NCBI RefSeq assembly: GCF_052119645.1
Contig: NZ_JBGQOM010000004.1
Span: forward strand, 124,001 to 188,000
Source: Paraglaciecola sp030730205
GTDB taxonomy: Bacteria; Pseudomonadota; Gammaproteobacteria; Enterobacterales; Alteromonadaceae
Reading direction: 5' to 3'
Length of the DNA: 64,000 bases
In this document: positions 1-8,499 of the stretch, piece after piece
How positions within the stretch are numbered: the first letter of the stretch is position 1
Layout: each line of letters begins with the position of its first letter
The notes under the pieces: model-generated
The model's input: only the letters and a program-made list of their open reading frames with translations
What the model was told of the DNA's origin: nothing
Databases searched by the model: none
Translations under genes and position numbers: made by a program

Positions 1-584
1 TTCGCGCTTTTAAGGAGATCAAATGCAGTTTGCAAACCTAAGACAGGGTCGCTACCCGGTATCGGCATAATCTCGGGGCTTAAGCTGGGAATCAACGCCG
101 TTAAATTTTGCCCATCACTGCTAAGCGGACTAATGGTAAATGCATCTCCTGCATAAGCCACTAAACCTGTTTCACCTTCGGTTAATTTTTTGACTAAATC
201 AATGGCCTTATATTTTGCGCGAGTCAAGCGGTTTGGTTTGATGTCAGTCGCTCGCATCGACATAGACATATCCATTAGTACCACCTTACCGGTGTTTAAC
301 TGAAAAACGGGTTGTGGCAAGCGTTCCCAAGTGGGGCCGGCTAAAGCAAGTGTTGCTAACAACCAACCAAGAACGAGTAATCCAAAAGGGTATTTGTGAG
401 ATTTTTGTGTACCATGACTAACAAGATGTTTGTATAGGTGTCCCGCCAGTACAGACTGCCAGCCTGTTTGCTGTTTACTAAAATAAGCTAATAAGATTGC
501 AATGATAAAAAGGGGGACAAGTGCCCATAGCCATTGAATTCGTAAAAAGTGAAAGTCTTGTAGTTGCAGTAAAAACTCACTCAT
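1..584 (-). CDS. VWA domain membrane protein, BatB-like (3' end outside window)
   Basis: This is the last visible gene of the MoxR/VWA operon and it runs off the left edge; 194 N-terminal residues are visible. Residues about 13-30 and 66-82 are hydrophobic and look like two membrane segments. A von Willebrand A domain follows, with an intact MIDAS motif D105-M-S-M-S109. The ATG at 584 overlaps the stop of the upstream VWA gene by one base (TAATG), so translation is probably coupled. In Bat operons the second VWA protein often carries C-terminal TPRs (BatB/BatC type); that part is not visible here, so the subtype is an inference. Likely an inner-membrane partner of the MoxR ATPase. Confidence 0.85.
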   Translation of the reverse strand, partial: MSEFLLQLQDFHFLRIQWLWALVPLFIIAILLAYFSKQQTGWQSVLAGHLYKHLVSHGTQKSHKYPFGLLVLGWLLATLALAGPTWERLPQPVFQLNTGKVVLMDMSMSMRATDIKPNRLTRAKYKAIDLVKKLTEGETGLVAYAGDAFTISPLSSDGQNLTALIPSLSPEIMPIPGSDPVLGLQTAFDLLKSA

Positions 585-1591
585 TACCTAGTCCTCCCTA
601 AGCGCGCGGTAATGCCTTTGGCTGACAGTATCTGATACAAACTCAGTAATACGGTCAAAAGAAGTGATAGCGCCAAAGGATAATAAAACAGCGCTTGCAA
701 GGGGCGCATCTGGCGACTTTCTCTGGCAATCGGCTCAAGCTCATCCAGTTTGGCGTAAATATTTTGCAGCGAAGCCACATCGCGGGCTCTAAAATATTGA
801 CCACCAGTAGAGGTGGCTATTTGGGTCAGCATATCTTCATCCAACTCTTGAGAGGGATTAATTTGCCGACTACCAAAAAAGCTTTGCATCATCATTTTGT
901 CGGCGCCAACACCAATAGTATAAACAGTTACTTCGTTGTTAATCGCCAATTCATTTGCCTGTTCGGGTGTGATGTTACCAGCGGTATTTTGGCCATCCGT
1001 CAATAAAATCAGGACTTTGTTAGACTCTTCTCTGGCATTGAAACGTTTGATCGCAAGGCCAATGGCATCACCAATGGCGGTTTGTTCACCCACTAATCCT
1101 ATCAAAGACTCTTTGAGTAATTGGTTGACAGTATCGCGATCATAAGTAAGCGGGGCTTGTAAATAGGCGGTATCGGCAAAAAGAATTAGGCCCAAGCGGT
1201 CACCGACTCGGCGCTCAATAAAGTCACTCAAAACATACTTGATCATTTGTAGTCGGTCTACTTGGCGGCCATTCACTTCCATATCTTCCATTTTCATACT
1301 GCCGGAGAGATCGACTGCAATCATCAAATCTCTACCTTCAGCGGGTATATTCACAGGCTCGCCAAGCCATTGAGGGCGAGCAGCGGCTATTACTAAGGCG
1401 GACCAAGCGACCGCGGCAATGAGTATTCGTATTTTATTGGTTTTTTTACTGATGTGGTCAGCTGCGAACCCTTTTATTAAATGCGGCACTTTTAACGCTG
1501 CGGGCTGCACTTCCTGTCGAGCAGGTAATAAATAAACAACAATAGGCAAGGGCAGCGCAAGTAGTACCCATATCCAAGCAAACTCAAACAT
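584..1591 (-). CDS. VWA domain membrane protein, BatA-like
   Basis: 335 residues. There are membrane segments near residues 4-22 and 55-71, a VWA domain with a complete MIDAS (D94-L-S-G-S98) and a further hydrophobic segment near the C terminus. The sequence resembles the aerotolerance BatA family, thought to assemble with MoxR ATPases as a metal-dependent chaperone or adhesion scaffold. An in-frame codon at 1624 would add 11 residues. I prefer the ATG at 1591 because AGGAG lies just upstream and the protein then begins directly before its first membrane helix. The start overlaps the end of the DUF4381 gene by 8 bases. The operon-wide overlaps suggest the products are made together. Confidence 0.88.
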   Translation of the reverse strand: MFEFAWIWVLLALPLPIVVYLLPARQEVQPAALKVPHLIKGFAADHISKKTNKIRILIAAVAWSALVIAAARPQWLGEPVNIPAEGRDLMIAVDLSGSMKMEDMEVNGRQVDRLQMIKYVLSDFIERRVGDRLGLILFADTAYLQAPLTYDRDTVNQLLKESLIGLVGEQTAIGDAIGLAIKRFNAREESNKVLILLTDGQNTAGNITPEQANELAINNEVTVYTIGVGADKMMMQSFFGSRQINPSQELDEDMLTQIATSTGGQYFRARDVASLQNIYAKLDELEPIARESRQMRPLQALFYYPLALSLLLTVLLSLYQILSAKGITARLGRTR

Positions 1592-2123
1592 GGCTTGCTC
1601 CTTGCTGATTAATATGTTGCTCACTCCAGCGGCTTAAATTCAGTGCGACTTTTCTGTTGGAGAGTTTTGCTGAATTAATCCAAGCCAAAACGAGGCGTTT
1701 ATCTTTTTCATAATCCGCCTCTGAATCAGCGCCCACTTGATACAAACGCTGCTGAAATTCACTCATTTGTTGCTTAAAAAGGGCTTGTTTGCTGGTAGGC
1801 AAGGTTAAACTTAAAAGTTGACTAAGGTGCTCACCGTAAAGTTGTTGCACAGGCAAAGTTGGGTAGTAACTCATCAATACGCGTTTTACTATACTGTTTA
1901 AGCCAAGGCGCCATGCTCCGCTTTCAAAAGAAAGTGCTCTTATCTCTTGTTTGGCTTGGCGTTTTGCTCGGCCGCGCATATGTCGTTTAATCAACAATAC
2001 AACGATTAAACTCAGCAGCACTAAAGTGGAAAATACCACTAACCACCAGCCATATGCAGGTGGCCAAAAGTTGACTGTGGCTGGGATATGGATGTCTTTT
2101 AATTCAGACAATGAGTTGTTCAT
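1584..2123 (-). CDS. DUF4381 family membrane protein
   Basis: 179 residues. There is one clear transmembrane segment at about residues 26-45, preceded by a short N-terminal region with a WPP motif and followed by a basic cytosolic stretch and a helical domain. This is the pattern of DUF4381, a family encoded almost only between DUF58 and VWA genes in MoxR operons. Its biochemical function is unknown. The start overlaps the end of the DUF58 gene by 4 bases (ATGA), and its own end overlaps the BatA-like start. The conserved operon position is the main support for the name. Confidence 0.8.
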   Translation of the reverse strand: MNNSLSELKDIHIPATVNFWPPAYGWWLVVFSTLVLLSLIVVLLIKRHMRGRAKRQAKQEIRALSFESGAWRLGLNSIVKRVLMSYYPTLPVQQLYGEHLSQLLSLTLPTSKQALFKQQMSEFQQRLYQVGADSEADYEKDKRLVLAWINSAKLSNRKVALNLSRWSEQHINQQGASHV

Positions 2124-3100
2124 GAGCTTGTCCGAGAAAACTGATTGAGTTGCAATTCTAAGGGTAAGCCTGCACTGATAGGCACCACTTGTGCTTTACA
2201 CTGCTTAAGTACATGTTCAATAGAAGAAAAATAGGCGAGATGCTGCTCAAAGTAACGGGATTCCGTGCTTTGTTCTCCTAATATTAAGTGTTGTTGTTCA
2301 ACGCCATTAGTCAGGGCGACACGCTGGCTTATTTTTACTTTTGGTAATTCGTGTTCAAAGGGATCGCTCATTGGATAAGCAACCACTTCACAGTGCCTGC
2401 TTAGCTGAGAAATATGTTGCTTAGCCAATTCGTTTAACTGACTAAAATCACTCAAAATGAAAACCAAACTTCCTGGATGGGCTAAACGACGGATGCGGGC
2501 GCAGGCATCTGTAAAAGTAACACCTTGAGCGGTTTGTTTTGATTGGAAGGTATCATTTTGCTGTGCATCAATCGACTGTGCTTGGACTTTTATCAAACTA
2601 TTTAGAAGCGACAAAACGGCTTTTTGACGGGTTAGCGGTTTACACTCAATATGTTGAAACTGATTAAAAATTAGTCCGCCAATACGGTCGCCACGTTTGC
2701 GCGCAGCCCAAGCGAGTAGGGCACTCAAATGCGCTACTTGAACTGACTTAAACAGTAATTGCGTGCCAAACTGCATGCTTGACGACAAGTCGGCTAATAC
2801 AAAAACGGGGCGCTCTTTTTCTTCGCGATAGATTTTTGTATGGGTTTTACCGGTTCTAGCGGTAACTCGCCAGTCAATAGCACGGATATCATCGCCCGCT
2901 TGATAATGCCGAGCTTCATCAAACTCCATGCCTCGGCCTTTCGTTTTTGCCAAATAGGCACCTGCCAATTTGGCTTGCACAGTTTTACGTGGTGATAAAT
3001 TAACTAAACTCGTTTTACCTTGATAGTAAATGAGCTCTCGTATACCAAGATTGATGCCATCACTCTGATGGGCCGACAACCAATTTTCAACATCCAACAT
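2120..3100 (-). CDS. DUF58 domain protein of the MoxR operon
   Basis: 326 residues. The central segment with GRGMEFDEARHYQAGDDIR followed by IDWRVTARTG is the DUF58 signature, and a VWA-like core follows (VLADLSSSM). DUF58 proteins accompany MoxR AAA+ ATPases and are thought to be substrates or adaptors. No signal peptide or membrane segment is visible, so it is probably cytoplasmic. It starts 24 bases after the moxR stop and overlaps the next gene by 4 bases. The role within the complex is inferred from genomic context only. Confidence 0.88.
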   Translation of the reverse strand: MLDVENWLSAHQSDGINLGIRELIYYQGKTSLVNLSPRKTVQAKLAGAYLAKTKGRGMEFDEARHYQAGDDIRAIDWRVTARTGKTHTKIYREEKERPVFVLADLSSSMQFGTQLLFKSVQVAHLSALLAWAARKRGDRIGGLIFNQFQHIECKPLTRQKAVLSLLNSLIKVQAQSIDAQQNDTFQSKQTAQGVTFTDACARIRRLAHPGSLVFILSDFSQLNELAKQHISQLSRHCEVVAYPMSDPFEHELPKVKISQRVALTNGVEQQHLILGEQSTESRYFEQHLAYFSSIEHVLKQCKAQVVPISAGLPLELQLNQFSRTSS

Positions 3101-3124
3101 CGTTTTACCTTTTCCGTATGACGC

Positions 3125-4081
3125 CTAAGGAACAGCCACGAGTTGCAAAATCTTATCCAGTACCTGATTACGATTTATACCTTCTGCTTCTGCTTCGTAA
3201 CTCAGTATTAATCGGTGGCGCAATACATTGTGAAACACCGCTTGTATATTATCGGGGCCAACAAAATCACGTCCCATCAGCCAAGCATGGGCGCGCGCGC
3301 ATTTATCCAGAGCAATGGTTGCCCGTGGACTTGCACCAAATTCAATCCAGTTAGCCAAGTCACTATCAAATTTATCGGGTTGACGGGTCGCAATGATGAG
3401 TTGTACTAAATATTTTTCTAAACCTTCATCTAAGTGAATTTTTAATAATTCTTGGCGAGCTTTGAATATGTCAGCTTGAGTGAGGTTAGGAGCTTCAATC
3501 ATATTGGTATGCAGCGCTTCGTTGCGGGTAAGCCGTAAAATTTCTAGCTCTGTTTCAGCGCCTGGATAGTCGATTTCAAGATGCATTAAAAAACGATCAA
3601 GCTGAGCTTCTGGCAACGGATACGTACCTTCTTGTTCAATGGGGTTTTGGGTTGCCATCACTAGAAATAGCTCAGGTAGAGCATAGGTTTTATTGCCTAC
3701 CGTTATTTGTCTTTCAGCCATCGCTTCAAGGAGGGCAGACTGCACTTTTGCTGGAGCTCGATTGATTTCATCAGCCAATACCAGGTTGTGAAAAAGGGGA
3801 CCTTGTTGAAAAACAAAGCTGCCGTTTTCTGGTCGGTAAATATCAGTACCGGTTAAATCAGCAGGGAGCAAATCTGGCGTAAACTGCACGCGATGAAAAT
3901 CACCTTCGACTCCCTTAGCAAGGGCGTTAACTGCTCTCGTTTTAGCTAGACCCGGTGGGCCTTCAACAAGCAGATGTCCATCGGCTAATAACGCTAAGAG
4001 GATATTTTGTGTCAAGGTTTGTTGGCCCACTACTTGAGTATCAAGGTAGGCTTGCAATTGAGAAAACTGAGCTCTTGCCAT
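3125..4081 (-). CDS. MoxR family AAA+ ATPase
   Basis: 318 residues, the usual length for the family. Walker A is GPPGLAKT at residues 41-48 and Walker B is VLADE at 101-105, followed by INRAP, which is typical of MoxR. A sensor region ATQNPIEQEGTYPLPEAQLD also matches. MoxR ATPases are cytoplasmic chaperone-like machines that act with the VWA, DUF58 and DUF4381 proteins encoded just downstream. It is first in the operon, and a likely promoter lies about 90 bases upstream. The exact client is unknown. Confidence 0.92.
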   Translation of the reverse strand: MARAQFSQLQAYLDTQVVGQQTLTQNILLALLADGHLLVEGPPGLAKTRAVNALAKGVEGDFHRVQFTPDLLPADLTGTDIYRPENGSFVFQQGPLFHNLVLADEINRAPAKVQSALLEAMAERQITVGNKTYALPELFLVMATQNPIEQEGTYPLPEAQLDRFLMHLEIDYPGAETELEILRLTRNEALHTNMIEAPNLTQADIFKARQELLKIHLDEGLEKYLVQLIIATRQPDKFDSDLANWIEFGASPRATIALDKCARAHAWLMGRDFVGPDNIQAVFHNVLRHRLILSYEAEAEGINRNQVLDKILQLVAVP

Positions 4082-4114
4082 CTTTTCTTATACTTCCTTC
4101 TAACTAACGGGTGA

Positions 4115-4139
4115 ACAGCATGGTGTGTAACACACTGTT
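4115..4139. promoter_or_regulatory. Dyad in the moxR leader
   Basis: An imperfect inverted repeat: AACAG pairs with CTGTT at the outer ends and GTGTGT faces ACACAC in the centre. It lies between the predicted moxR promoter and the moxR start codon, where it could be an operator or an RNA hairpin. There is no T-run, so it is not an obvious terminator. No known regulator site is recognised. Confidence 0.35.
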
Positions 4140-4170
4140 ATCTAAAGCTGCTTTACTGACAATGCTAACC

Positions 4171-4198
4171 TATATAGGGTTCCCCTTTTGAAAAACAA
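4171..4198 (-). promoter_or_regulatory. Predicted sigma70 promoter of the moxR operon
   Basis: On the minus strand there is TTGTTT (4193-4198), a 16-base spacer and TATATA (4171-4176). It lies about 90 bases upstream of the moxR ATG with no gene between. This is a pattern match only. The rest of the intergenic stretch 4082-4453 holds the dyad at 4115-4139 and the fadI promoter and operator. Confidence 0.45.
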
Positions 4199-4380
4199 TG
4201 TTACAAAGTCCTAATTAGTTCAGCATATTAGCAGTACCTTCAGTTCAATATAGTAAAAGCAGCATTTTCATCGACGACGCTAAGCGCTGAAAAGAACGCG
4301 ATTACTATTTGACCAAAATTCGGTACTTTAGAAGGCCTATTGTTTTTTATTGGTCTAACTTTAAAGCCAAACAGGCTCGC

Positions 4381-4409
4381 TTGAACAACTAAAGTTATCC
4401 CTGTACAAT
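4381..4409 (+). promoter_or_regulatory. Predicted sigma70 promoter of fadIJ
   Basis: TTGAAC (4381-4386), a 17-base spacer and TACAAT (4404-4409) give a good sigma70 match. Transcription would start near 4416, inside or next to the FadR-like operator, about 38 bases upstream of the fadI ATG. Confidence 0.6.
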
Positions 4410-4420
4410 CTGTGATACAT

Positions 4421-4437
4421 AACAGGTCAGACCACTA
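4421..4437 (+). promoter_or_regulatory. FadR-type operator upstream of fadI
   Basis: The 17-mer AACAGGTCAGACCACTA matches the FadR consensus AACTGGTCNGACCAGTT at 13 of 16 defined positions, with the central GGTC-N-GACC intact. It begins a few bases after the predicted transcription start, where binding would block transcription. FadR is released by long-chain acyl-CoA in E. coli. That this organism has FadR is an inference. Confidence 0.65.
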
Positions 4438-4453
4438 ATTCGAAGGGCACACC

Positions 4454-5764
4454 ATGACTACAAAGCAAAACGTCACAACTAGACAGGGCGACCGTATAGC
4501 GATTGTCGCTGGATTACGCACTCCATTCGCCAAAATGGCTAGCTATTTCCACGGAGTTCCCGCCGTCGATTTAGGTAAAATGGTCGTCAACGAGATGTTA
4601 GTTCGCAATAACCTATCCCCCTTGGAAATAGAGCAATTGGTATACGGCCAAGTAGTACAAATGCCCGAAGCACCCAATATTGCCCGAGAAATCGTGTTAG
4701 GCACGGGTATGAACGTACATACCGATGCTTACAGCGTGTCGCGAGCTTGTGCCACCAGTTTTCAATCTACAGTGAGCATTGCCGAATCGATGATGGCCGG
4801 AAATATCAGTGTAGGTATTGCAGGTGGAGCTGATTCAACTTCTGTGTCACCCATTGGTGTGTCAAAAAATCTGGCGAGAGCTTTAACCGATTTACAAAAA
4901 ACCAAGACTTTAGGACAAAAGTGGGGGGTGCTGAAAAAACTGGGTTTTAAAGACCTGTTGCCCGTACCACCAGCTGTAGCAGAGTATTCGACAGGTTTGT
5001 CTATGGGGCAAACGGCTGAACAAATGGCTAAAACCCACAATATCAGTCGTCAGGCACAGGATGAACTCGCTCATCGTTCTCATACATTAGCAGCGCAAAG
5101 CTGGAATGAAGGTAAGCTTGCCAATGAAGTAATGACAGCCTATGCAGAGCCTTTTAAAGGGGCGCTGGAGCGTGACAATAACATACGTTTTGACTCAAAG
5201 ATTGAAGGCTATGCGAAGTTACGTCCGGTGTTTGATAAGAAGCACGGTACAGTAACCGCAGCAAATGCTACCCCGCTAACCGATGGTGCTTCAGCCATTA
5301 TCATGATGACAGAAAGCAAAGCAAAAGCCTTGGGTTATAAGCCGCTAGGGTATTTGAAGAGCTATGCTTGGGCCGCCATTGATGTTTGGGAAGACATGTT
5401 AATGGGCCCTTCCTATGCGACTCCCATGGCATTGGACAGAGCGGGTATGACACTGCAAGACCTCACATTAATTGAAATGCATGAAGCTTTTGCGGCGCAA
5501 ACTCTGGCTAATTTAAAAATGTTTGCCAGTGATAAATTCGCGCAAGAGAAACTTGGCCGTAGCAAGGCGATTGGCGAAGTGGATATGAGTAAATTCAATG
5601 TGATGGGTAGCTCTTTGGCCTACGGTCATCCATTTGCTGCAACGGGTACGCGTATGATTACGCAGATGTTAAACGAATTAAATCGTCGTGGTGGTGGCAC
5701 TGGCTTACTGACCGCCTGTGCCGCGGGTGGCTTAGCTGCCGCTATGATCGTCGAAACTGAATAA
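4454..5764 (+). CDS. fadI: 3-ketoacyl-CoA thiolase FadI
   Basis: 436 residues, the same length as E. coli FadI. It catalyses the thiolytic step of beta-oxidation, 3-ketoacyl-CoA plus CoA giving acetyl-CoA and a shortened acyl-CoA. The nucleophilic Cys is C99 in the RACATSFQS segment. The general-base His lies in MHEAFA and the second Cys in TACAAGG near the C terminus. GAAGGG lies 6 bases upstream of the ATG. fadJ follows after 10 bases, so the two beta chains of the trifunctional complex are co-transcribed. The FadI type (rather than FadA) is chosen because of length, operon order (fadI first) and sequence style. Fatty-acid control is suggested by the FadR-like site upstream. Confidence 0.95.
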   Translation: MTTKQNVTTRQGDRIAIVAGLRTPFAKMASYFHGVPAVDLGKMVVNEMLVRNNLSPLEIEQLVYGQVVQMPEAPNIAREIVLGTGMNVHTDAYSVSRACATSFQSTVSIAESMMAGNISVGIAGGADSTSVSPIGVSKNLARALTDLQKTKTLGQKWGVLKKLGFKDLLPVPPAVAEYSTGLSMGQTAEQMAKTHNISRQAQDELAHRSHTLAAQSWNEGKLANEVMTAYAEPFKGALERDNNIRFDSKIEGYAKLRPVFDKKHGTVTAANATPLTDGASAIIMMTESKAKALGYKPLGYLKSYAWAAIDVWEDMLMGPSYATPMALDRAGMTLQDLTLIEMHEAFAAQTLANLKMFASDKFAQEKLGRSKAIGEVDMSKFNVMGSSLAYGHPFAATGTRMITQMLNELNRRGGGTGLLTACAAGGLAAAMIVETE

Positions 5765-5774
5765 GGGCAAAATA

Positions 5775-7922
5775 ATGACAGAGCAAACTCAAAATATAGA
5801 ATCTCATCCTAGCGCATTTAGTTTAGCTACTCGCGATGATGGTATAGCCATTCTCACCATGGACGTGGTGGGGGAGTCGATGAATACGCTTAAAGTCGAA
5901 TTTGCCGAGCAAATAGATACTGTATTACAGCAAATTAACGCCGATAAAAGCATTAAAGGTGTAGTAGTAATAAGCGGAAAGCCTAACTCATTTGTGGCAG
6001 GTGCTGATATTAGTATGTTAGCTGCGTGCCAAAGTGCCGAAGATGCTGAAGCTATCGCTGCTGGTGGGCAAGCCATGTTTCAACGGATTGAAGAGATGTC
6101 GCAAACGTTTGTCGCGGCGATCCATGGTCCGGCCTTAGGTGGAGGCCTAGAACTGGCATTGGCTTGTCATTACCGCGTATGTTCAGACAGCGACAAAACT
6201 CAATTAGGTTTACCTGAAGTGCAACTTGGATTGTTGCCTGGCAGCGGGGGGACACAAAGATTGCCACGTCTAATTAGTGTGCAGCAAGCAATGAAAATGA
6301 TGTTAACTGGTGCCTCAGTGCGTGCCAAACAAGCGCTTAGATATGGCATTGTGGATGATATGGTCCCACAATCCATATTGCTTGATGTGGCTATCGAAAT
6401 GGCGAAAAAACCTAAAACTACTCGCAGTAAGCCCAAGCTCGACGTAATGGGACAATTTTTAGAACGTACGTCAGTTGGCCGTAATCTTTTGTTCAGTCAA
6501 GCACGTAAACAAACAGCACAAAAAACCCAAGGCAATTATCCTTCACCTGATCTGATCATTGATTGTATCGAAACAGGCTTAAATCAGGGCGTGAAAAAAG
6601 GCCTGCAAGTGGAAGCACGTAATTTTGGCAAACTCGTTATGACGCCTGAATCTGCTTCATTAAGAAGTTTGTTTTTTGCTACCACCGAGATGAAAAAAGA
6701 GACCGGTGTGCAAGGTGTCGCACCCAGTAAGCTGAGTAAAATAGGCGTGTTGGGCGGGGGCCTTATGGGCGGTGGTATCGCTTTTGTTACGGCTACAAAA
6801 GCGGGATTGCCTGCAAGAATTAAAGATATTCGGCCTGAGGGTATCGCAAATGCGATTAAGTACAGCTATGACTTACTTAATAAAAAGGTCAAAAAACGCT
6901 TTATGGCTAAATCGCAGATGCAAAAGCAACTGTCTCTGTTAACAGGAACGGTAGATTACTCCGGTTATAGTGACCTTGATGTGGTCATTGAGGCTGTGTT
7001 TGAAGATCTAAACTTAAAGCAGCAAATGGTGGCTGAGATTGAAGAAAATTGTGCTGAGCATACGATTTTCGCATCAAACACCTCTTCTATACCTATCGGC
7101 CAAATTGCCGCCAAAGCCGCACGACCAGAACAAGTTATTGGTCTACATTACTTCTCTCCTGTAGATAAGATGCCTTTAGCTGAGGTTATTGCTCACGAAA
7201 CAACGTCTGATTTAACTATATCAACCACGGTGGATTTAGCTAAGCGTCAAGGCAAAACTCCCATAGTGGTTAAAGACGGCGCTGGTTTTTATGTTAACCG
7301 TATTTTGGCGCCTTACATGAACCAAGCTGCAGAGTTAATTTTAAGTGGGGAACCGATAGAAAAAATTGATAAAGCGCTGGTGAAATTTGGTTTTCCTGTT
7401 GGTCCGATTAAGCTGTTAGATGAAGTTGGCATCGATGTAGGTACTAAGATTATTCCTATTCTACAGGCCCAGTTCGGTGAGCGATTTGCCGCGCCAGAGG
7501 CATTTAATAAAGTCTTAGCGGATGACCGAAAAGGTAAAAAGAATAAAAGAGGCTTTTATCTTTACTCGGGCAAAAAACCAGGAAAGGTGGTCGATGAGTC
7601 AATATACACCTTACTAAGCTTGAGCCCTAACTCAACAATTAGTCAGGCCCAGATTGCAGAGCGGTGTGTTCTGACCATGTTAAATGAGGCCGCGATGTGT
7701 CTTGACGAAGGCGTTATTCGAAATGCTAGAGATGGGGATATAGGCGCCATATTTGGTATTGGATTCCCACCATTCTTAGGAGGTCCTTTTAGATACATGC
7801 ATAATTTAGGTATTGAGCATGTCGTTGCCAGATTAGAATATTACCAAGGCTTGTATGGTGATAAGTTTGCACCTGCACCGTGTTTAAAAAATATGCAAAA
7901 AACTGGCGTAAGCTTTTATTAA
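5775..7922 (+). CDS. fadJ: Fatty acid oxidation complex alpha subunit FadJ
   Basis: 715 residues, against about 714 in E. coli FadJ. The N-terminal third is an enoyl-CoA hydratase/isomerase domain with GADISML and the oxyanion-hole stretch GPALGGGLELALACH. The NAD-binding 3-hydroxyacyl-CoA dehydrogenase domain starts at about residue 320 with GVLGGGLMGGG, and its catalytic His is in GLHYFSPVDKMP near residue 457. Together these give hydration and oxidation of enoyl-CoA, passing 3-ketoacyl-CoA to FadI. AAGGG is placed 7 bases before the ATG. No strong terminator follows directly. Confidence 0.95.
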   Translation: MTEQTQNIESHPSAFSLATRDDGIAILTMDVVGESMNTLKVEFAEQIDTVLQQINADKSIKGVVVISGKPNSFVAGADISMLAACQSAEDAEAIAAGGQAMFQRIEEMSQTFVAAIHGPALGGGLELALACHYRVCSDSDKTQLGLPEVQLGLLPGSGGTQRLPRLISVQQAMKMMLTGASVRAKQALRYGIVDDMVPQSILLDVAIEMAKKPKTTRSKPKLDVMGQFLERTSVGRNLLFSQARKQTAQKTQGNYPSPDLIIDCIETGLNQGVKKGLQVEARNFGKLVMTPESASLRSLFFATTEMKKETGVQGVAPSKLSKIGVLGGGLMGGGIAFVTATKAGLPARIKDIRPEGIANAIKYSYDLLNKKVKKRFMAKSQMQKQLSLLTGTVDYSGYSDLDVVIEAVFEDLNLKQQMVAEIEENCAEHTIFASNTSSIPIGQIAAKAARPEQVIGLHYFSPVDKMPLAEVIAHETTSDLTISTTVDLAKRQGKTPIVVKDGAGFYVNRILAPYMNQAAELILSGEPIEKIDKALVKFGFPVGPIKLLDEVGIDVGTKIIPILQAQFGERFAAPEAFNKVLADDRKGKKNKRGFYLYSGKKPGKVVDESIYTLLSLSPNSTISQAQIAERCVLTMLNEAAMCLDEGVIRNARDGDIGAIFGIGFPPFLGGPFRYMHNLGIEHVVARLEYYQGLYGDKFAPAPCLKNMQKTGVSFY

Positions 7923-8022
7923 CCATTAGAATGCGCGCGTTTTGAGTTTTAAGGGCTACTACGGATAATTTGGTACTCCTTTTGTTTAACAAACGGCAAC
8001 TTATTGCCCCAGAGAGAAAACA

Positions 8023-8220
8023 GTGATTGCTTATATACTTTGTTCGATTTTATGTAGTGTCTTGTATTATGTTCAGGCGTATAAGACGGGCTTGCGAGCT
8101 AAAATGTGGGCATGTGTTGGCTTGGCGCTCGGGCCAATGGCTTTTCCCTTGTTAAAAGCCCAGCAACGGATGACGTTATTAAAATCTCGAGGTTTACAGA
8201 GTGTTGTATGGCTGGCATAG
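8023..8220 (+). CDS. Small two-helix membrane protein, hypothetical
   Basis: 65 residues starting at GTG, with AGAGAG 7 bases upstream. The first 18 residues are strongly hydrophobic, and a second hydrophobic stretch covers about residues 29-45 (WACVGLALGPMAFPLL), suggesting a small inner-membrane protein. A strong terminator follows 23 bases after the stop. It lies 100 bases behind fadJ on the same strand and may be read through from it. I do not recognise the family. Support is the start signals, composition and the terminator placement. Confidence 0.5.
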   Translation: MIAYILCSILCSVLYYVQAYKTGLRAKMWACVGLALGPMAFPLLKAQQRMTLLKSRGLQSVVWLA

Positions 8221-8243
8221 CCTATCATTAATCGCTAATTGTG

Positions 8244-8270
8244 AAAAAGAGAGCCTAGGCTCTCTTTTTT
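8244..8270. terminator. Rho-independent terminator, probably bidirectional
   Basis: An almost perfect palindrome AAAAAGAGAGCC/GGCTCTCTTTTTT with stem GAGAGCC and a TA-sized loop. The A-run and T-run on the two sides let it end both the plus-strand small gene and the minus-strand gene at 8314. Confidence 0.85.
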
Positions 8271-8313
8271 TAGGTCAATTCCGAGGAAAGACGCTGATAT
8301 TGATGCTATATCC

Positions 8314-8499
8314 TTATAGACGAACGGTACCCGTTCTGACTGAGTACAGACGAACAGTCCCAGTTCTAACACTGCTTTTAGATGTGTCAGTCTGGCTTGT
8401 TGCTTCCGTTTTAACGGAAGCCTGTGATCCTTCAACAGATTTAACTGCTACGGGGGCCGTGGTGGCGAGTACTACTGCTACTGCATAAGCTTTCAACAT
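8314..8499 (-). CDS. Small exported protein with duplicated tail, hypothetical
   Basis: 61 residues. Residues 1-20 look like a signal peptide (MLKAYAVAVVLATTAPVAVK). The middle is rich in Ser, Thr and Lys, and the end repeats VRTGTVRL twice, joined by YS. AGGAAA lies 6 bases upstream of the ATG, and the stop is followed by the bidirectional terminator. The duplicated tail is encoded by a 30-base near-direct repeat, and one copy contains the palindrome GAACGGTACCCGTTC. No family is recognised. It could be a secreted or periplasmic peptide, or a chance reading frame over a repeat. Confidence 0.45.
   Translation of the reverse strand: MLKAYAVAVVLATTAPVAVKSVEGSQASVKTEATSQTDTSKSSVRTGTVRLYSVRTGTVRL

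Noticed and set aside
4349..4364. Second FadR-like site (TTGGTCTAACTTTAA)
   Set aside because: Only one half-site matches. The other half has several mismatches and lies upstream of the -35 element.
8235..8435. Minus-strand frame of 66 codons overlapping the small exported gene
   Set aside because: It starts inside another frame and reads through the terminator hairpin. The frame with signal peptide and AGGAAA is the better choice.
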